From Streptomyces sp. TLI_171 (GTDB lineage Bacteria > Actinomycetota > Actinomycetes > Streptomycetales > Streptomycetaceae): a DNA stretch of 64,000 bases. Location of the stretch: contig NZ_RAPS01000001.1 in the NCBI RefSeq assembly GCF_003610255.1, positions 4,836,001-4,900,000 on the forward strand, written 5' to 3'. Within the stretch, counting starts at the first letter, position 1. Each line of letters begins with the position of its first letter. The translations under genes were made by a program, and so were the position numbers. The notes under the pieces were generated by a model. That model was not told the DNA's origin. It saw nothing but the letters and a program-made list of their open reading frames with translations, and did no database searches. Positions 42,492 through 53,274 of this stretch are shown piece by piece.

Positions 42492-42533
42492 GTTGTCTTA
42501 GTCAACTATCGACGTATAGTTGCCTGAGGCAAC
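42492..42533 (+). promoter_or_regulatory. Promoter with twin operators before MFS gene
   Basis: Two related 15-bp palindromes: GTTGTCTTAGTCAAC (42492-42506) and GTTGCCTGAGGCAAC (42519-42533), centres 27 bp apart. A candidate -35 TTGTCT (42493-42498) lies in the first and -10 TATAGT (42515-42520) enters the second with a 16-bp spacer. A repressor bound here would block polymerase. Confidence 0.7.
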
Positions 42534-42556
42534 GAATTCTCAGTCGAAGGAACCGC

Positions 42557-44131
42557 ATGTCGACGACTCTCCAGACACCTCCCCAGGCCCAGATGTCCCA
42601 CCGTCAAGTCCTCGAAGCCCTCTCGGGCCTGCTGCTCGGCCTGTTCGTGGCCGTGCTGTCCTCCACGGTCGTCTCCAACGCGCTCCCGCGGATCCTCACC
42701 GACCTGCACGGCGGCGAGTCCGCCTACACCTGGGTGGTCACCGCCGCCCTGCTCTCGATCACCGCGGCCACCCCGCTCTGGGGCAAGCTCTCCGACCTGG
42801 TCAGCAAGAAGCTGCTGGTGCAGATCGCCATGGTGATCTACGTGCTCTCCTCGGCCCTGGCCGGTCTGTCGCAGAGCATCGGCATGCTGATCTTCTGTCG
42901 GGTCCTGCAGGGCATCGGCGCCGGCGGCGTCATCGCGCTCGGCCAGATCTGCCTGGCCGCGATGGTCCCGCCGCGCGAGCGCGGCCGCTACAGCGGGTAC
43001 TTCGGCGCGGTCTTCGCACTGGCCACCATCGGCGGCCCGCTGATCGGCGGCGTCATCGTGGACACCTCCTGGCTCGGCTGGCGCTGGTGCTTCTACGTCG
43101 GCATCCCGTTCGCGGTGATCGCCATCCTGGTGCTGCAGCGCACCCTGAAGTTCCCCGACGCGCCCGCCCGCAAGCCGAAGATCGACTACCTGGGCGCGGT
43201 GCTGATCACCGCCGCCGTCAGCCTGCTGATGATCTGGATCTCGCTGGCCGGCAAGAACTACGACTGGGCGTCCTGGCAGACCGCGGCCATGGTCGGCGGC
43301 GGCCTGGTGCTCGCCGCGCTGTTCGTCGCCGTCGAGAAGCGCGCCGCCGAGCCGCTGATCCCGCTCGACCTGTTCCGCCACCGCACCGTCGCGCTGGCCG
43401 CGCTGGCCTCCGCGTTCGTCGGCGTCGGCATGTACGGCACCACCACCTTCCTCGGCCAGTACTTCCAGCTCGCCAAGGAGAAGACCCCCACCCAGGCCGG
43501 GCTGCTCACCCTGCCGATGATCCTCGGCCTCGCGGTCTCCTCGACCGTGGCCGGCAAGCTCATCACCAAGTACGGCAAGTGGAAGGGCTTCCTGGTCGCC
43601 GGCACCGTCCTGCTGGCCGCCGGCCTCGGCCTGCTCGGCACCGCCCGCGCCGACAGCTCGTACGCGCTGCTCGCCCTCTACATGGCGGTGGCCGGCGTCG
43701 GCCTCGGCCTGACCAGCCAGAACCTGGTGCTCGCGGTGCAGAACACGGTGCCGCGCAACGAGCTCGGCGCGGCCAGCTCGGTGGTCACCTTCTTCCGCAC
43801 CATGGGCGGTGCGATGGGCGTCTCCGCGCTCGGCGCGCTGCTCGGCCACAAGGTCGCCAGCTACACCGCCGAGAACTTCGCCAAGGCCGGCATCCCGGTG
43901 TCCGGGGCGGGCGGCGACGGCATCCCGGACCTGCACAAGCTGCCCGCGCAGATCGTCCCGCTGATCACCGACGCGTTCGGGCACGGCGTCGGCACGGTGT
44001 TCCTGATCGCCGCGCCGTTCGCCGTGGTGGGCTTCCTGCTGGTGCTGTTCATCCGCGAGGTGCCGCTGCGCACCACCAACGAGGCGGCGGCCGCGCCCGC
44101 CGCGAAGACCGCGGAGCTGGTCGCCGACTGA
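42557..44131 (+). CDS. MFS drug exporter, DHA2 (EmrB/QacA) family
   Basis: A 524-residue, 14-helix proton-driven multidrug exporter. It has motif A in GKLSDLVSKKLLVQIAMVIY, motif B FCRVLQGIGAGGVIALGQ, and motif C ALATIGGPLIGGVIVDTSWLGWRWCFYVGIP, typical of DHA2. ATG 42557 has GAAGGA 6 nt upstream. Twin palindromes over its promoter mean tight repression, perhaps by the MarR protein upstream. Substrate unknown. Confidence 0.92.
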   Translation: MSTTLQTPPQAQMSHRQVLEALSGLLLGLFVAVLSSTVVSNALPRILTDLHGGESAYTWVVTAALLSITAATPLWGKLSDLVSKKLLVQIAMVIYVLSSALAGLSQSIGMLIFCRVLQGIGAGGVIALGQICLAAMVPPRERGRYSGYFGAVFALATIGGPLIGGVIVDTSWLGWRWCFYVGIPFAVIAILVLQRTLKFPDAPARKPKIDYLGAVLITAAVSLLMIWISLAGKNYDWASWQTAAMVGGGLVLAALFVAVEKRAAEPLIPLDLFRHRTVALAALASAFVGVGMYGTTTFLGQYFQLAKEKTPTQAGLLTLPMILGLAVSSTVAGKLITKYGKWKGFLVAGTVLLAAGLGLLGTARADSSYALLALYMAVAGVGLGLTSQNLVLAVQNTVPRNELGAASSVVTFFRTMGGAMGVSALGALLGHKVASYTAENFAKAGIPVSGAGGDGIPDLHKLPAQIVPLITDAFGHGVGTVFLIAAPFAVVGFLLVLFIREVPLRTTNEAAAAPAAKTAELVAD

Positions 44132-44156
44132 CCGGTTCCGCGTCCGAGACATGCGA

Positions 44157-44189
44157 GAAGGGACCCCGCCGTCGTGGCGGGGGCCCTTC
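44157..44189. terminator. Terminator after MFS gene
   Basis: GAAGGGACCCCGCC (44157-44170) pairs with GGCGGGGGCCCTTC (44176-44189), one mismatch. Between convergent genes. Confidence 0.8.
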
Positions 44190-44227
44190 GTCGTAACCGG
44201 CCGGTCGGTGCTGCTACGCGGTGACCG

Positions 44228-44455
44228 CTACTTCGCGGCGATCAGCGAGATGCCGTACAGCACCACCGCCGCGCAGGCGGCGAAGCAGACGCCCGCGGCG
44301 ACCAGGGCGGGGACGCCCTTGCCGGTGCCGGCCTCGACGGCGGCCTCCCGGCGGGTCAGGGCGAGGTTGCCCAGGGCGAAGACGACGACCACCGCGAGGG
44401 TGACGGCCAGGCTGACGCCCGCGGTCTCGGCCAGTGCGGCCCACTTGATGTTCAT
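44228..44455 (-). CDS. Small two-helix membrane protein linked to Pit transporter
   Basis: A 75-residue protein with two transmembrane helices (about 10-32 and 47-70) and a short charged loop. It starts 13 bp after the Pit stop and is therefore in the same operon, an arrangement I recall from pitH2 loci of streptomycetes. Likely an accessory or regulatory subunit of the phosphate carrier; not characterised. Confidence 0.75.
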   Translation of the reverse strand: MNIKWAALAETAGVSLAVTLAVVVVFALGNLALTRREAAVEAGTGKGVPALVAAGVCFAACAAVVLYGISLIAAK

Positions 44456-44468
44456 GGCTGACGTCCTC

Positions 44469-45635
44469 TCAGGCCGCGATGGTGGTGGCGGCAACGGTCG
44501 GGCCGGCGACGACCGGGACCTCGACCGGGGTGGTGGTCTCGTTGACGTTGTCGGCGTGCACCGGCTGGCGGCGGGAGATCATCCACATCGAGCCCGCACC
44601 CAGCACCAGCGCCAGGCCGACCACCGCGACGCCCCAGTTGCCCTGGTCGGCGACGAAGGCCGCGAGGCCGGACACCACGGCCGCGGCCGGCAGGGTCAGG
44701 CCCCAGGTGGCGACCATGCGGCGGACCATGCCCCAGCGCAGCTTGCCGGACGGGCCGCCGAGGCCGGCGCCCATGATGCCGCCGGAGCAGACCTGGGTGG
44801 TGGAGAGGCCGTAGCCCATGTGCGAGGAGGTCAGGATCACCGTCGCGGCGGCGGTCTCCGAGGAGAAGCCCTGCGGCGGCTTGATGTCGGCCAGGCCGGA
44901 CCCCATCGAGCGGATGATCCGCCAGCCGCCCATGTAGGTGCCGAGCGCGATCGCCAGACCGGCGCTGACGATCACCCAGGTCGGCGGGCCGTCGCCCTTG
45001 TGCAGCTGGCCGGCCGAGATCAGGGTCAGCGTGATGATGCCCATGGTCTTCTGCGCGTCGTTGGTGCCGTGCGCCAGCGAGATCAGCGAGGAGGAGAAGA
45101 TCTGGCCCCGGCGGAAGCCCTTCTCGGTGCTCGCCCTGGCCGCGCCCCCGGTGATCAGGTAGGCCAGCTTGGTGGCGCCCCAGGAGGCCAGGCCCGCGAT
45201 GATCGGGGAGGCCACCGCCGGGATGAGGATCTTGGAGACCACGGTGGTGAAGTTGACGCCGTGGATGCCGACGCCGACCACGGTGGCGCCGATCAGGCCG
45301 CCGTAGAGCGCGTGGGAGGAGGACGAGGGCAGGCCCTTGAGCCACGTCAGCAGGTTCCACAGGATCGCGCCCGCCAGGGCGGCGAAGATGATGGATGGCT
45401 GCAGTCCGGCCTTTTCGTTGACCAGGCCGCCCGAGATGGTGGTGGCGACCTTCACGGAGACGAAGGCACCGGCGAAGTTCAGCACCGCCGCGATCGCGAC
45501 GGCGACCTTGGGCTTGAGTGCGCCGGTGGCGATGGAGGTGGCCATCGCGTTGGCGGTGTCGTGGAAGCCGTTGGTGAAGTCGAAGGCGAGCGCCGTGATG
45601 ATCACAACGGCCACCAGGAACGTGATGTGTTCCAT
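44469..45635 (-). CDS. pit: Low-affinity inorganic phosphate transporter, Pit family
   Basis: A 388-residue phosphate:cation symporter. It has the duplicated PiT signature: FDFTNGFHDTANAMATSIATGAL near residue 18-40 and SLAHGTNDAQKTMGIITL near 205-222, plus PSSSSHALYGGLIGA. About ten helices. A PHO box lies 60-80 bp upstream, so PhoP-dependent expression is predicted, as reported for pitH2 of S. coelicolor. Confidence 0.93.
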   Translation of the reverse strand: MEHITFLVAVVIITALAFDFTNGFHDTANAMATSIATGALKPKVAVAIAAVLNFAGAFVSVKVATTISGGLVNEKAGLQPSIIFAALAGAILWNLLTWLKGLPSSSSHALYGGLIGATVVGVGIHGVNFTTVVSKILIPAVASPIIAGLASWGATKLAYLITGGAARASTEKGFRRGQIFSSSLISLAHGTNDAQKTMGIITLTLISAGQLHKGDGPPTWVIVSAGLAIALGTYMGGWRIIRSMGSGLADIKPPQGFSSETAAATVILTSSHMGYGLSTTQVCSGGIMGAGLGGPSGKLRWGMVRRMVATWGLTLPAAAVVSGLAAFVADQGNWGVAVVGLALVLGAGSMWMISRRQPVHADNVNETTTPVEVPVVAGPTVAATTIAA

Positions 45636-45694
45636 ACCCAAACAATCGTCGAAGTGGTCGGACTGACGTTGCTGTCCTCCGTGACGGTAGGAAG

Positions 45695-45716
45695 CCTTGG
45701 TGAACGGGAGGTGAAC
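45695..45716 (-). promoter_or_regulatory. PHO box upstream of pit
   Basis: On the minus strand two adjacent 11-bp direct repeats, GTTCACCTCCC then GTTCACCAAGG, match the PhoP-binding repeat consensus G(G/T)TCAYYYR(G/C)G. The box ends 60 bp before the pit start codon. Confidence 0.85.
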
Positions 45717-45923
45717 TGAGCGCGGAGTCCTGGTTCCGTTGGTGGCGCGGGAGTTGCCGGGGCGTTGGCGTTCCATGGAGCCCGGGGGTGCGGATGAGAG
45801 GGTTGTCACACCCCGGCCGGCATGAGAATTCACCCCGCGGTCCCGAAACCCCCTGCCCCGAAGCGCCCTCCGCATGACAGGATCGGCTGGATCGCCGACG
45901 GACAATCAGGGGAGGGCCGGCCG

Positions 45924-47399
45924 ATGGGGGCTGGGCAGCGCACGGAGTCGACTGGCCTGCGGCCCTGGGTGCGCGCCGCGTTGCGCTGCGGAGCGGTGCT
46001 CGCCGCCGCCGCGCTCACCCTGCCGTTCGCCTCCGCCGCCTACGCGGCGCCCGAGCCGGGCTCGCTGCTCGGCCTGTCGACCGTCTCCGCCGGGGCCGAC
46101 CCGCTGGCCGACGCCAAGCGCACCCTCGGGCCGCTGCTGACCCAGATCCACGAGCTGTACCAGCAGGCCGAGGCCGCCACCGAGCAGTACAACACCACCG
46201 TCGCCAAGCTCGCCGAGCAGCAGGCCACCGTGCAGGACCTGACCGCCCGTGCCGACCGGCAGCAGGAGGCGGTGGAGACCGGCAGCAACCTGGCCGCGCA
46301 GCTCGCCGCCGCGCAGTACCGCAACAACCAGATCTCCGGGTACGCCGACCTGCTGCTCGCCGACGACCCGTACGAGGCGGTGGTGATCGCCCAGCTGCTG
46401 GACTCCGCCGGGCGTTCGCAGAAGGCGTTCCTCGACCGGCTGAAGGCCGACCGCGACACCCTGGCCGCGCTGCGGCTGGCCGCCGAGCAGGCCGTCACCG
46501 AGTCCACGGCGCTGGCCACCCAGCAGGAGCAGGCGAAGAACGACGTCGCCAAGAAGCTCAACGACGTCGAGCAGCTGGTCGGCTCGCTCACCGGCGCGCA
46601 GCGCAGCGAGCTGGAGGAGCTGGAGAAGCAGGAGGCCAACCAGGCGCAGCTGGCGTTCCTGGCCTCCGGCGCGCTCGGCAAGGGCGAGCGCACGCCGTCC
46701 GCGATGGGCCGCAAGGCGGTCGCGTGGGCGCTGCAGCAGCTCGGCAAGGACTACGTGTGGGGCGGCGCCGGACCGGACGTGTTCGACTGCTCGGGTCTCA
46801 CCTCGCAGGCCTGGCTGCACGCCGGGCGGGCCATCCCGCGCACCAGCCAGGAGCAGTGGGCGGAGCTCAAGCACGTGCCGCTCAACCAGATCCGGCCCGG
46901 CGACCTGATCGTCTACTTCGGCGGCGCGACGCACATCGGCATGTACATCGGCGGCGGCCTGATCGTGCAGGCTCCGCACACCGGCGACGTGGTGAAGGTG
47001 TCCCAGATCGGGGCGATGCCGATCCTGGGCGCGGTGCGACCGGACGGGGACGACGCGGCGGACGAGGCGGGCGGCGCCTGGAAGGTGCCGGACGTGCCGC
47101 TGGGCGCGGTGCGGATCGCGCCGGCGAAGCCCTCGACGCTGCCGACGCCGCCCGCGGTGCCGGCGGGTCCGACGGCGCCGCCGACCGTGCCGGGCCCGCC
47201 GACCCCGTCGGCGCCCGCCTCGCCCAGCGACGCTGCCTCGTCGAGTGCGCCGGCTTCGCCGAGCGGGAGCGGGACGCCGAGCGGCAGCGGGACGCCGAGT
47301 GACCCTGCTTCGCCGAGCGGGAGTGGCACGCCGTCGGGGTCCGGGACGCCGTCGGGGTCGCCCTCCGGGGCGGATGCGCCTTCGCCGTCCGGGAGTTGA
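45924..47399 (+). CDS. Secreted NlpC/P60 peptidoglycan endopeptidase
   Basis: A 491-residue exported hydrolase that cuts peptide cross-bridges. Signal peptide (about 1-43, cleavage after SAAYA). A coiled-coil region follows (60-250; EQYNTTVAKLAEQQATVQDLTARADRQQEAV), as in RipA-type proteins, then the NlpC/P60 domain (~262-375) with catalytic Cys in DVFDCSGLT near 287 and His in ATHIGMYIGG near 335. It ends in a long Pro/Ser/Thr tail with SGSGTPSGSGTPS repeats, probably a wall-spanning linker. ATG 45924 has AGGGGAGGG upstream. Confidence 0.92.
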   Translation: MGAGQRTESTGLRPWVRAALRCGAVLAAAALTLPFASAAYAAPEPGSLLGLSTVSAGADPLADAKRTLGPLLTQIHELYQQAEAATEQYNTTVAKLAEQQATVQDLTARADRQQEAVETGSNLAAQLAAAQYRNNQISGYADLLLADDPYEAVVIAQLLDSAGRSQKAFLDRLKADRDTLAALRLAAEQAVTESTALATQQEQAKNDVAKKLNDVEQLVGSLTGAQRSELEELEKQEANQAQLAFLASGALGKGERTPSAMGRKAVAWALQQLGKDYVWGGAGPDVFDCSGLTSQAWLHAGRAIPRTSQEQWAELKHVPLNQIRPGDLIVYFGGATHIGMYIGGGLIVQAPHTGDVVKVSQIGAMPILGAVRPDGDDAADEAGGAWKVPDVPLGAVRIAPAKPSTLPTPPAVPAGPTAPPTVPGPPTPSAPASPSDAASSSAPASPSGSGTPSGSGTPSDPASPSGSGTPSGSGTPSGSPSGADAPSPSGS

Positions 47400-47406
47400 G
47401 GTCGGG

Positions 47407-47443
47407 GGAGACCGGCCGGATCCGCCGTTCTCCCCCGGTCTCC
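47407..47443. terminator. Terminator between NlpC/P60 and FdhF-like genes
   Basis: GGAGACCGG (47407-47415) pairs with CCGGTCTCC (47435-47443), between convergent stops. Confidence 0.65.
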
Positions 47444-47484
47444 GGCCAGGAGGCGTCCCCACGAGCCCCTGACTGCCCCGGTGA

Positions 47485-49752
<2,268 letters not shown>

Positions 49753-49843
49753 GGCGGACTCTCCGGAGGGCTCGGGGTGCTTGGAGCGTATCCGGTGCGG
49801 GTGCGGGTGTCGTGCGGCGGCGTCCGGGCCGCCGGGGGTGCGG

Positions 49844-51730
49844 TCAGGCCTCCTTCTGAAGCTCCGTCAGCAGCCGTCGGGCGACGGCGTCGTTCTGGCG
49901 GAAGGACGGGGCGTCGGTGCGGGGGCGGGCGAAGGCGGCCGGGGCGCGGGTGGTGGTGGGTGCGCCGAGGGCGGTGCGCCGGGGGTGCGGGCGGCCGTCC
50001 AGGGCGGGGTCGAGCAGCCGGGCGTCGGGGTCGGTGCGGAGCAGGCCGGAGCGGTAGGTGTGGCCGTCGGGGTCGGTGAGGCGTTCCTCGTCGATCCGGC
50101 CGTCGCGCAGCAGTTGGCGCAGCAGCGGGTCGGCGGTGCGGTCGAGGGCGTGGCGGGGGAGGAAGGCGTCGACCAGGGCGGTGCCGTGGACGTGGTGGTC
50201 GGGCAGGGCGGGGGAGGAGGCGCGGAAGGTGCCGTGCTGTTCGTCGAGTTCGACCCGGGTGTCGGGGCCGAGGAAGTGCAGCAGTCCGGCGTCGGCCAGG
50301 GCGAGCAGCTGTTCCAGCCGGAAGCCGGGCGGGCCGGAGGCGTAGAAGGAGAAGAAGCCGGTCCACCAGCCGTCGAGCTCGGCGGCGGTGGAGCGGGCGG
50401 TGAGCGGGTGTTCGGGCAGCAGCCGGATCAGTTGGCCGTACAGCGAGAGCAGCGCGAAGAAGGCGCCGAGGTCGGCGCTGTACCGGAGGTCGGAGCGGCG
50501 GGCCAGGTCGGCGCGCAGGTGGGCGTGCAGGTGTTGCTGGAGCTCTTCGGGGCTGCCGACCCGAAGGCCGGTGAGCGGGCGGTCGAGGCGGTCCAGGTCG
50601 AGCCGGTCCTCGGGGTCGGGGACGGCGGCGGCGACCAGGTCGGTGCGGGCGGGGCTGTGCCAGTCGAGCCGGTCGTAGGCGTCGAGGAACTCGGGCCAGG
50701 GCAGGGCGGTGCGTTCGGGGTGGCCGTGGAACAGCTCGTGGTAGTAGCCGTAGCCGATCTCCTTGGCCATGGCCGGCCACAGGTCGCGCCGGAACTCGAC
50801 CGGCCCGTCCGGCAGTCGGAGGTCGGGCCCGAAGTAGCGGGGCAGCGCCGGGGGCGGGCCCTGCAGCCGGTAGCCGGTCTTGGCGTGGTACGGGACGCCG
50901 CGCCGGGAGCCCGCGTACAGCACGGGTTCGCGGCCGGAGGGGTGGTAGCGCAGGCCGCCGCCGGGGAGCGGGGTGAAGCGGCCGCCGCGGCCCTCGGTGA
51001 GCAGCGCGACCAGGTCGACGAAGGCCAGGCCGAGGCCGCGGACGATCACCCGCTCGCCGGGGGCGAGGCCGCTCAGGTCGGAGTCGGCGGTGAAGGCGGG
51101 CGGCAGGTAGCTGCGGCCGTGCCGGGCGGCGAAGGCGCGGGCCTCGGCGGTCTCGGGGCCGGGGGCGGAGTCGAGGTGGCCGAGGGCGAGCACCACCCGG
51201 TCGGCGAGCAGGACCGTGTCGGAGAGGTGGACGCGCTGCGGCCCGTCCGGGTCGCCGGTGATCCGGCGGACGGTGTCTCGGTGGACGAACAGCCGGATGT
51301 TGTCCGGGAGTTCGGCGACGGAGCGGTGGAACACCCAGTCCAGGTAGGCGCTCTGGGCGCGCCGGGTGGGGAAGTCGGTGGCGGCGAGGGCGTCCAGCTC
51401 CTCGGCGACCTCCGGATCCCGCTCGGGCTGCCGGGGCGCGAAGGCGGCCGGGTCGGCGGCCCACTCGGCGAGCGAGGGGCCGGGGCGGACCGGGCCGTCC
51501 ATGCTGGTGCGCTCGTCGGTGAACATGGTGACGTCCTCGGCCATCGAGTTCATCCGCAGCAGCGGCGACTGTTCGTGCCGCCAGATCCGGCCGCCGCCGG
51601 GCGGGTGCGGGTCGACCAGGTGCACGTCCAACTCGACGTCGGGGGAGAGCAGTTCGGGGGCGTTGGCGGCGATCCGCTCCAGCAGGCCGGTGCCCCGCGG
51701 CCCGGCGCCGACCACGACCAGTACGGGCAT
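49844..51730 (-). CDS. FAD/NAD(P)-binding protein, putative flavin monooxygenase
   Basis: A 628-residue protein with an N-terminal Rossmann dinucleotide fold, VLVVVGAGPRGTGLLERI, and further FAD/NAD segments (DRVVLALGHLD; RVIVRGLGLAFVDLVALL), the FAD_NAD_binding_9 type of Pfam. The C-terminal ~250 residues are unassigned. The gene follows the permease with a GTGA overlap if the GTG at 51739 is used; ATG 51730 is equally plausible and is given here. Its place in a sulfur-uptake block suggests oxidation of an imported organosulfur compound, but this is inference. Confidence 0.8.
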   Translation of the reverse strand: MPVLVVVGAGPRGTGLLERIAANAPELLSPDVELDVHLVDPHPPGGGRIWRHEQSPLLRMNSMAEDVTMFTDERTSMDGPVRPGPSLAEWAADPAAFAPRQPERDPEVAEELDALAATDFPTRRAQSAYLDWVFHRSVAELPDNIRLFVHRDTVRRITGDPDGPQRVHLSDTVLLADRVVLALGHLDSAPGPETAEARAFAARHGRSYLPPAFTADSDLSGLAPGERVIVRGLGLAFVDLVALLTEGRGGRFTPLPGGGLRYHPSGREPVLYAGSRRGVPYHAKTGYRLQGPPPALPRYFGPDLRLPDGPVEFRRDLWPAMAKEIGYGYYHELFHGHPERTALPWPEFLDAYDRLDWHSPARTDLVAAAVPDPEDRLDLDRLDRPLTGLRVGSPEELQQHLHAHLRADLARRSDLRYSADLGAFFALLSLYGQLIRLLPEHPLTARSTAAELDGWWTGFFSFYASGPPGFRLEQLLALADAGLLHFLGPDTRVELDEQHGTFRASSPALPDHHVHGTALVDAFLPRHALDRTADPLLRQLLRDGRIDEERLTDPDGHTYRSGLLRTDPDARLLDPALDGRPHPRRTALGAPTTTRAPAAFARPRTDAPSFRQNDAVARRLLTELQKEA

Positions 51731-51735
51731 CGGGG

Positions 51736-52704
51736 TCACCGCCCGACCGTGCGGCGCAGCGCCGCCCGGGCCCGTTGGAAGGGGGTCGGCGGCAGCCCGG
51801 CGCGGGTGGCGCCGCGGGCGAAGTGCCGCTCCAGGTAGTACTGGCCGACCGAGAGCAGGCTGGTCACCGCCACGTACCAGAGGGTGGCGACGGTCAGCAG
51901 CGGGATCACCTGGTAGGTCTGGTTGTAGACCAACTGGGCGGAGAACAGCAGGTCGTGGACGGCCAGCACGCTGATCACCGAGGTGCCCTTGAGGGTGCCG
52001 ATCAGCATGTTTCCGGCGGGCGGCAGGATCGCCCGCATCGCCTGCGGCAGCACGATGCGCCGCAGTACCCGGCCGCGGCCCAGGCCCAGCGAGGCGGCCG
52101 CCTCCAGCTGGCCCTGGTCGACCGAGAGGACGCCGGAGCGCACCACCTCGGCGGCGAACGCGGCCTCGTGCAGGGTGAGTCCGATCACCGCAGTGAGCGC
52201 GGGGCCGAGCAGGTTGACGGTCTTCACCGCGAACAGCTCGCCGCCGAAGGGCAGCCCGAGCGAGAGCGTCGGGTAGAGCGCGCCGATGTTGAACCAGAAC
52301 AGCAGCTGGACCAGCAGCGGGGTGGCCCGGAAGATCCACACGAAGCCCCAGCTCAGGCTCTGCAGCACCGGGTTGCCGGACAGCCTGGCCACCGCCAGCA
52401 CGGTGCCCAGGGCGAACCCGAGGGCCATCACCGCGGCGGTCATCCAGAGCGTCAGCAGGAGGCCGCGGAGGATCGCGGCGGAGGTCAGCCAGTCGCCGAC
52501 CACCGGCCACTCGAAGGCCGCGTTGCCGGCCAGCGAGCGCAGCAGCAGCCCGGTGGCGAGCAGCGCCAGGCCACCGCTGACGTACCGCCAGGGGCGGCGG
52601 CGGGGCACGATCGGCAGCGCGGCCAGGGCGGCGGGCGCGGGCGGGTCGTCGACGGGCGGCGCGGCGGGCAGGGCACCGGTGGCAGGGACGGCGGGCGAGG
52701 CCAT
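51736..52704 (-). CDS. Amino-acid-type ABC transporter permease
   Basis: A 322-residue HisM/GlnP-type permease, closely similar in layout to those at 19636 and 55828 (VWIFRATPLLVQLLFWFNIGALYPTLSLGLPFG; EAA loop SVDQGQLEAAASLGLGRGRVLRRIVLPQAMR). No ATPase or binding protein is encoded on this strand, so it probably borrows those of the divergent operon. First gene of the minus-strand unit; promoter elements are at 52829-52859. Confidence 0.9.
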   Translation of the reverse strand: MASPAVPATGALPAAPPVDDPPAPAALAALPIVPRRRPWRYVSGGLALLATGLLLRSLAGNAAFEWPVVGDWLTSAAILRGLLLTLWMTAAVMALGFALGTVLAVARLSGNPVLQSLSWGFVWIFRATPLLVQLLFWFNIGALYPTLSLGLPFGGELFAVKTVNLLGPALTAVIGLTLHEAAFAAEVVRSGVLSVDQGQLEAAASLGLGRGRVLRRIVLPQAMRAILPPAGNMLIGTLKGTSVISVLAVHDLLFSAQLVYNQTYQVIPLLTVATLWYVAVTSLLSVGQYYLERHFARGATRAGLPPTPFQRARAALRRTVGR

Positions 52705-52828
52705 GAGGGCTCCAGGGGCGGCGGGGCAGGCGGTGGCCGCATGCCGTCACTCACGCGCGCCGCGTCCCTCAACGCGGCTGGGCCCCATGGCTGTTCGGCC
52801 GGGCCCGGGCAGTACTCGCTCCGCTCCG

Positions 52829-52859
52829 ATCGTACGTGCGAGCGGCGCACGGCTGTCAA
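52829..52859 (-). promoter_or_regulatory. Candidate promoter of the permease-flavoprotein unit
   Basis: On the minus strand TTGACA (52854-52859) and TACGAT (52829-52834) form a good -35/-10 pair with a long 19-bp spacer, about 120 bp before the permease start. Confidence 0.55.
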
Positions 52860-52938
52860 GGCTGCGGGTGTGACGTCGGTGTTTCGTGTTCCGGGCAGAG
52901 GTTGACGGGCCGTCGACGGCACTGCTCAACTGTTCGAC

Positions 52939-53019
52939 ATGACAGCCGAGCAGCCCGCCCTTGTGACGCGCGGCCACATCGACTTCGGTCGGGTGTGGTC
53001 CGCAGCGTGTTGCGGCTGA
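52939..53019 (+). CDS. Cysteine-type leader peptide
   Basis: A 26-codon frame, MTAEQPALVTRGHIDFGRVWSAACCG (given in two halves: MTAEQPALVTRGH and IDFGRVWSAACCG), with stop TGA at 53017. The HIDxxRVxSAxC pattern is that of short leader peptides found before sulfur-assimilation operons in actinobacteria; the tandem TGT TGC codons suit cysteine-dependent attenuation. There is no ribosome site; TTGACG at 52902-52907 with TCAACT 18 bp further would put transcription start near the ATG, so it may be leaderless. It lies 255 bp before the monooxygenase gene. Confidence 0.8.
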   Translation: MTAEQPALVTRGHIDFGRVWSAACCG

Positions 53020-53274
53020 CCCGGCAGCGGGCCGCCTGACCGGCCCATTCCTCCCCCGGGAGTCCTCCCTCGGTCCGCCCCGTCGAGGGCCGGGAGCCCG
53101 CCTGCCCAGGCGGATCACCAGGCGCACGCTGCCGCCCTTCCGCGTTCCCGCTCGCTCCCGCCGGCGCCCCGTCACGCGCCGCCCTCCCCCGCCCCGCCGT
53201 ACCCGTCCGCGCCCGCCGAGGCGTTCCCCCGGCATGCCCGGGTGCGGCCCCGCGTCCACTGAAGAGGCTCCGCC
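53020..53274 (+). promoter_or_regulatory. Putative attenuator region after leader peptide
   Basis: Non-coding region between the leader peptide and the monooxygenase gene. Small hairpins are possible: CCCTCG (53067-53072) with CGAGGG (53084-53089), and CCGCCTG (53098-53104) with CAGGCGG (53107-53113). No U-tract follows, so attenuation would have to be Rho-dependent or translational; not decidable by eye. Confidence 0.45.

Noticed and set aside
45720..45923. c-di-AMP (ydaO-type) riboswitch before the NlpC/P60 gene
   Set aside because: Such riboswitches precede some streptomycete wall hydrolases, but the characteristic conserved blocks were not found here.
52747..52788. Short minus-strand frame MGPSRVEGRGARE as a second leader peptide
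   Set aside because: No Cys codons and no HIDxxRV pattern; likely chance.
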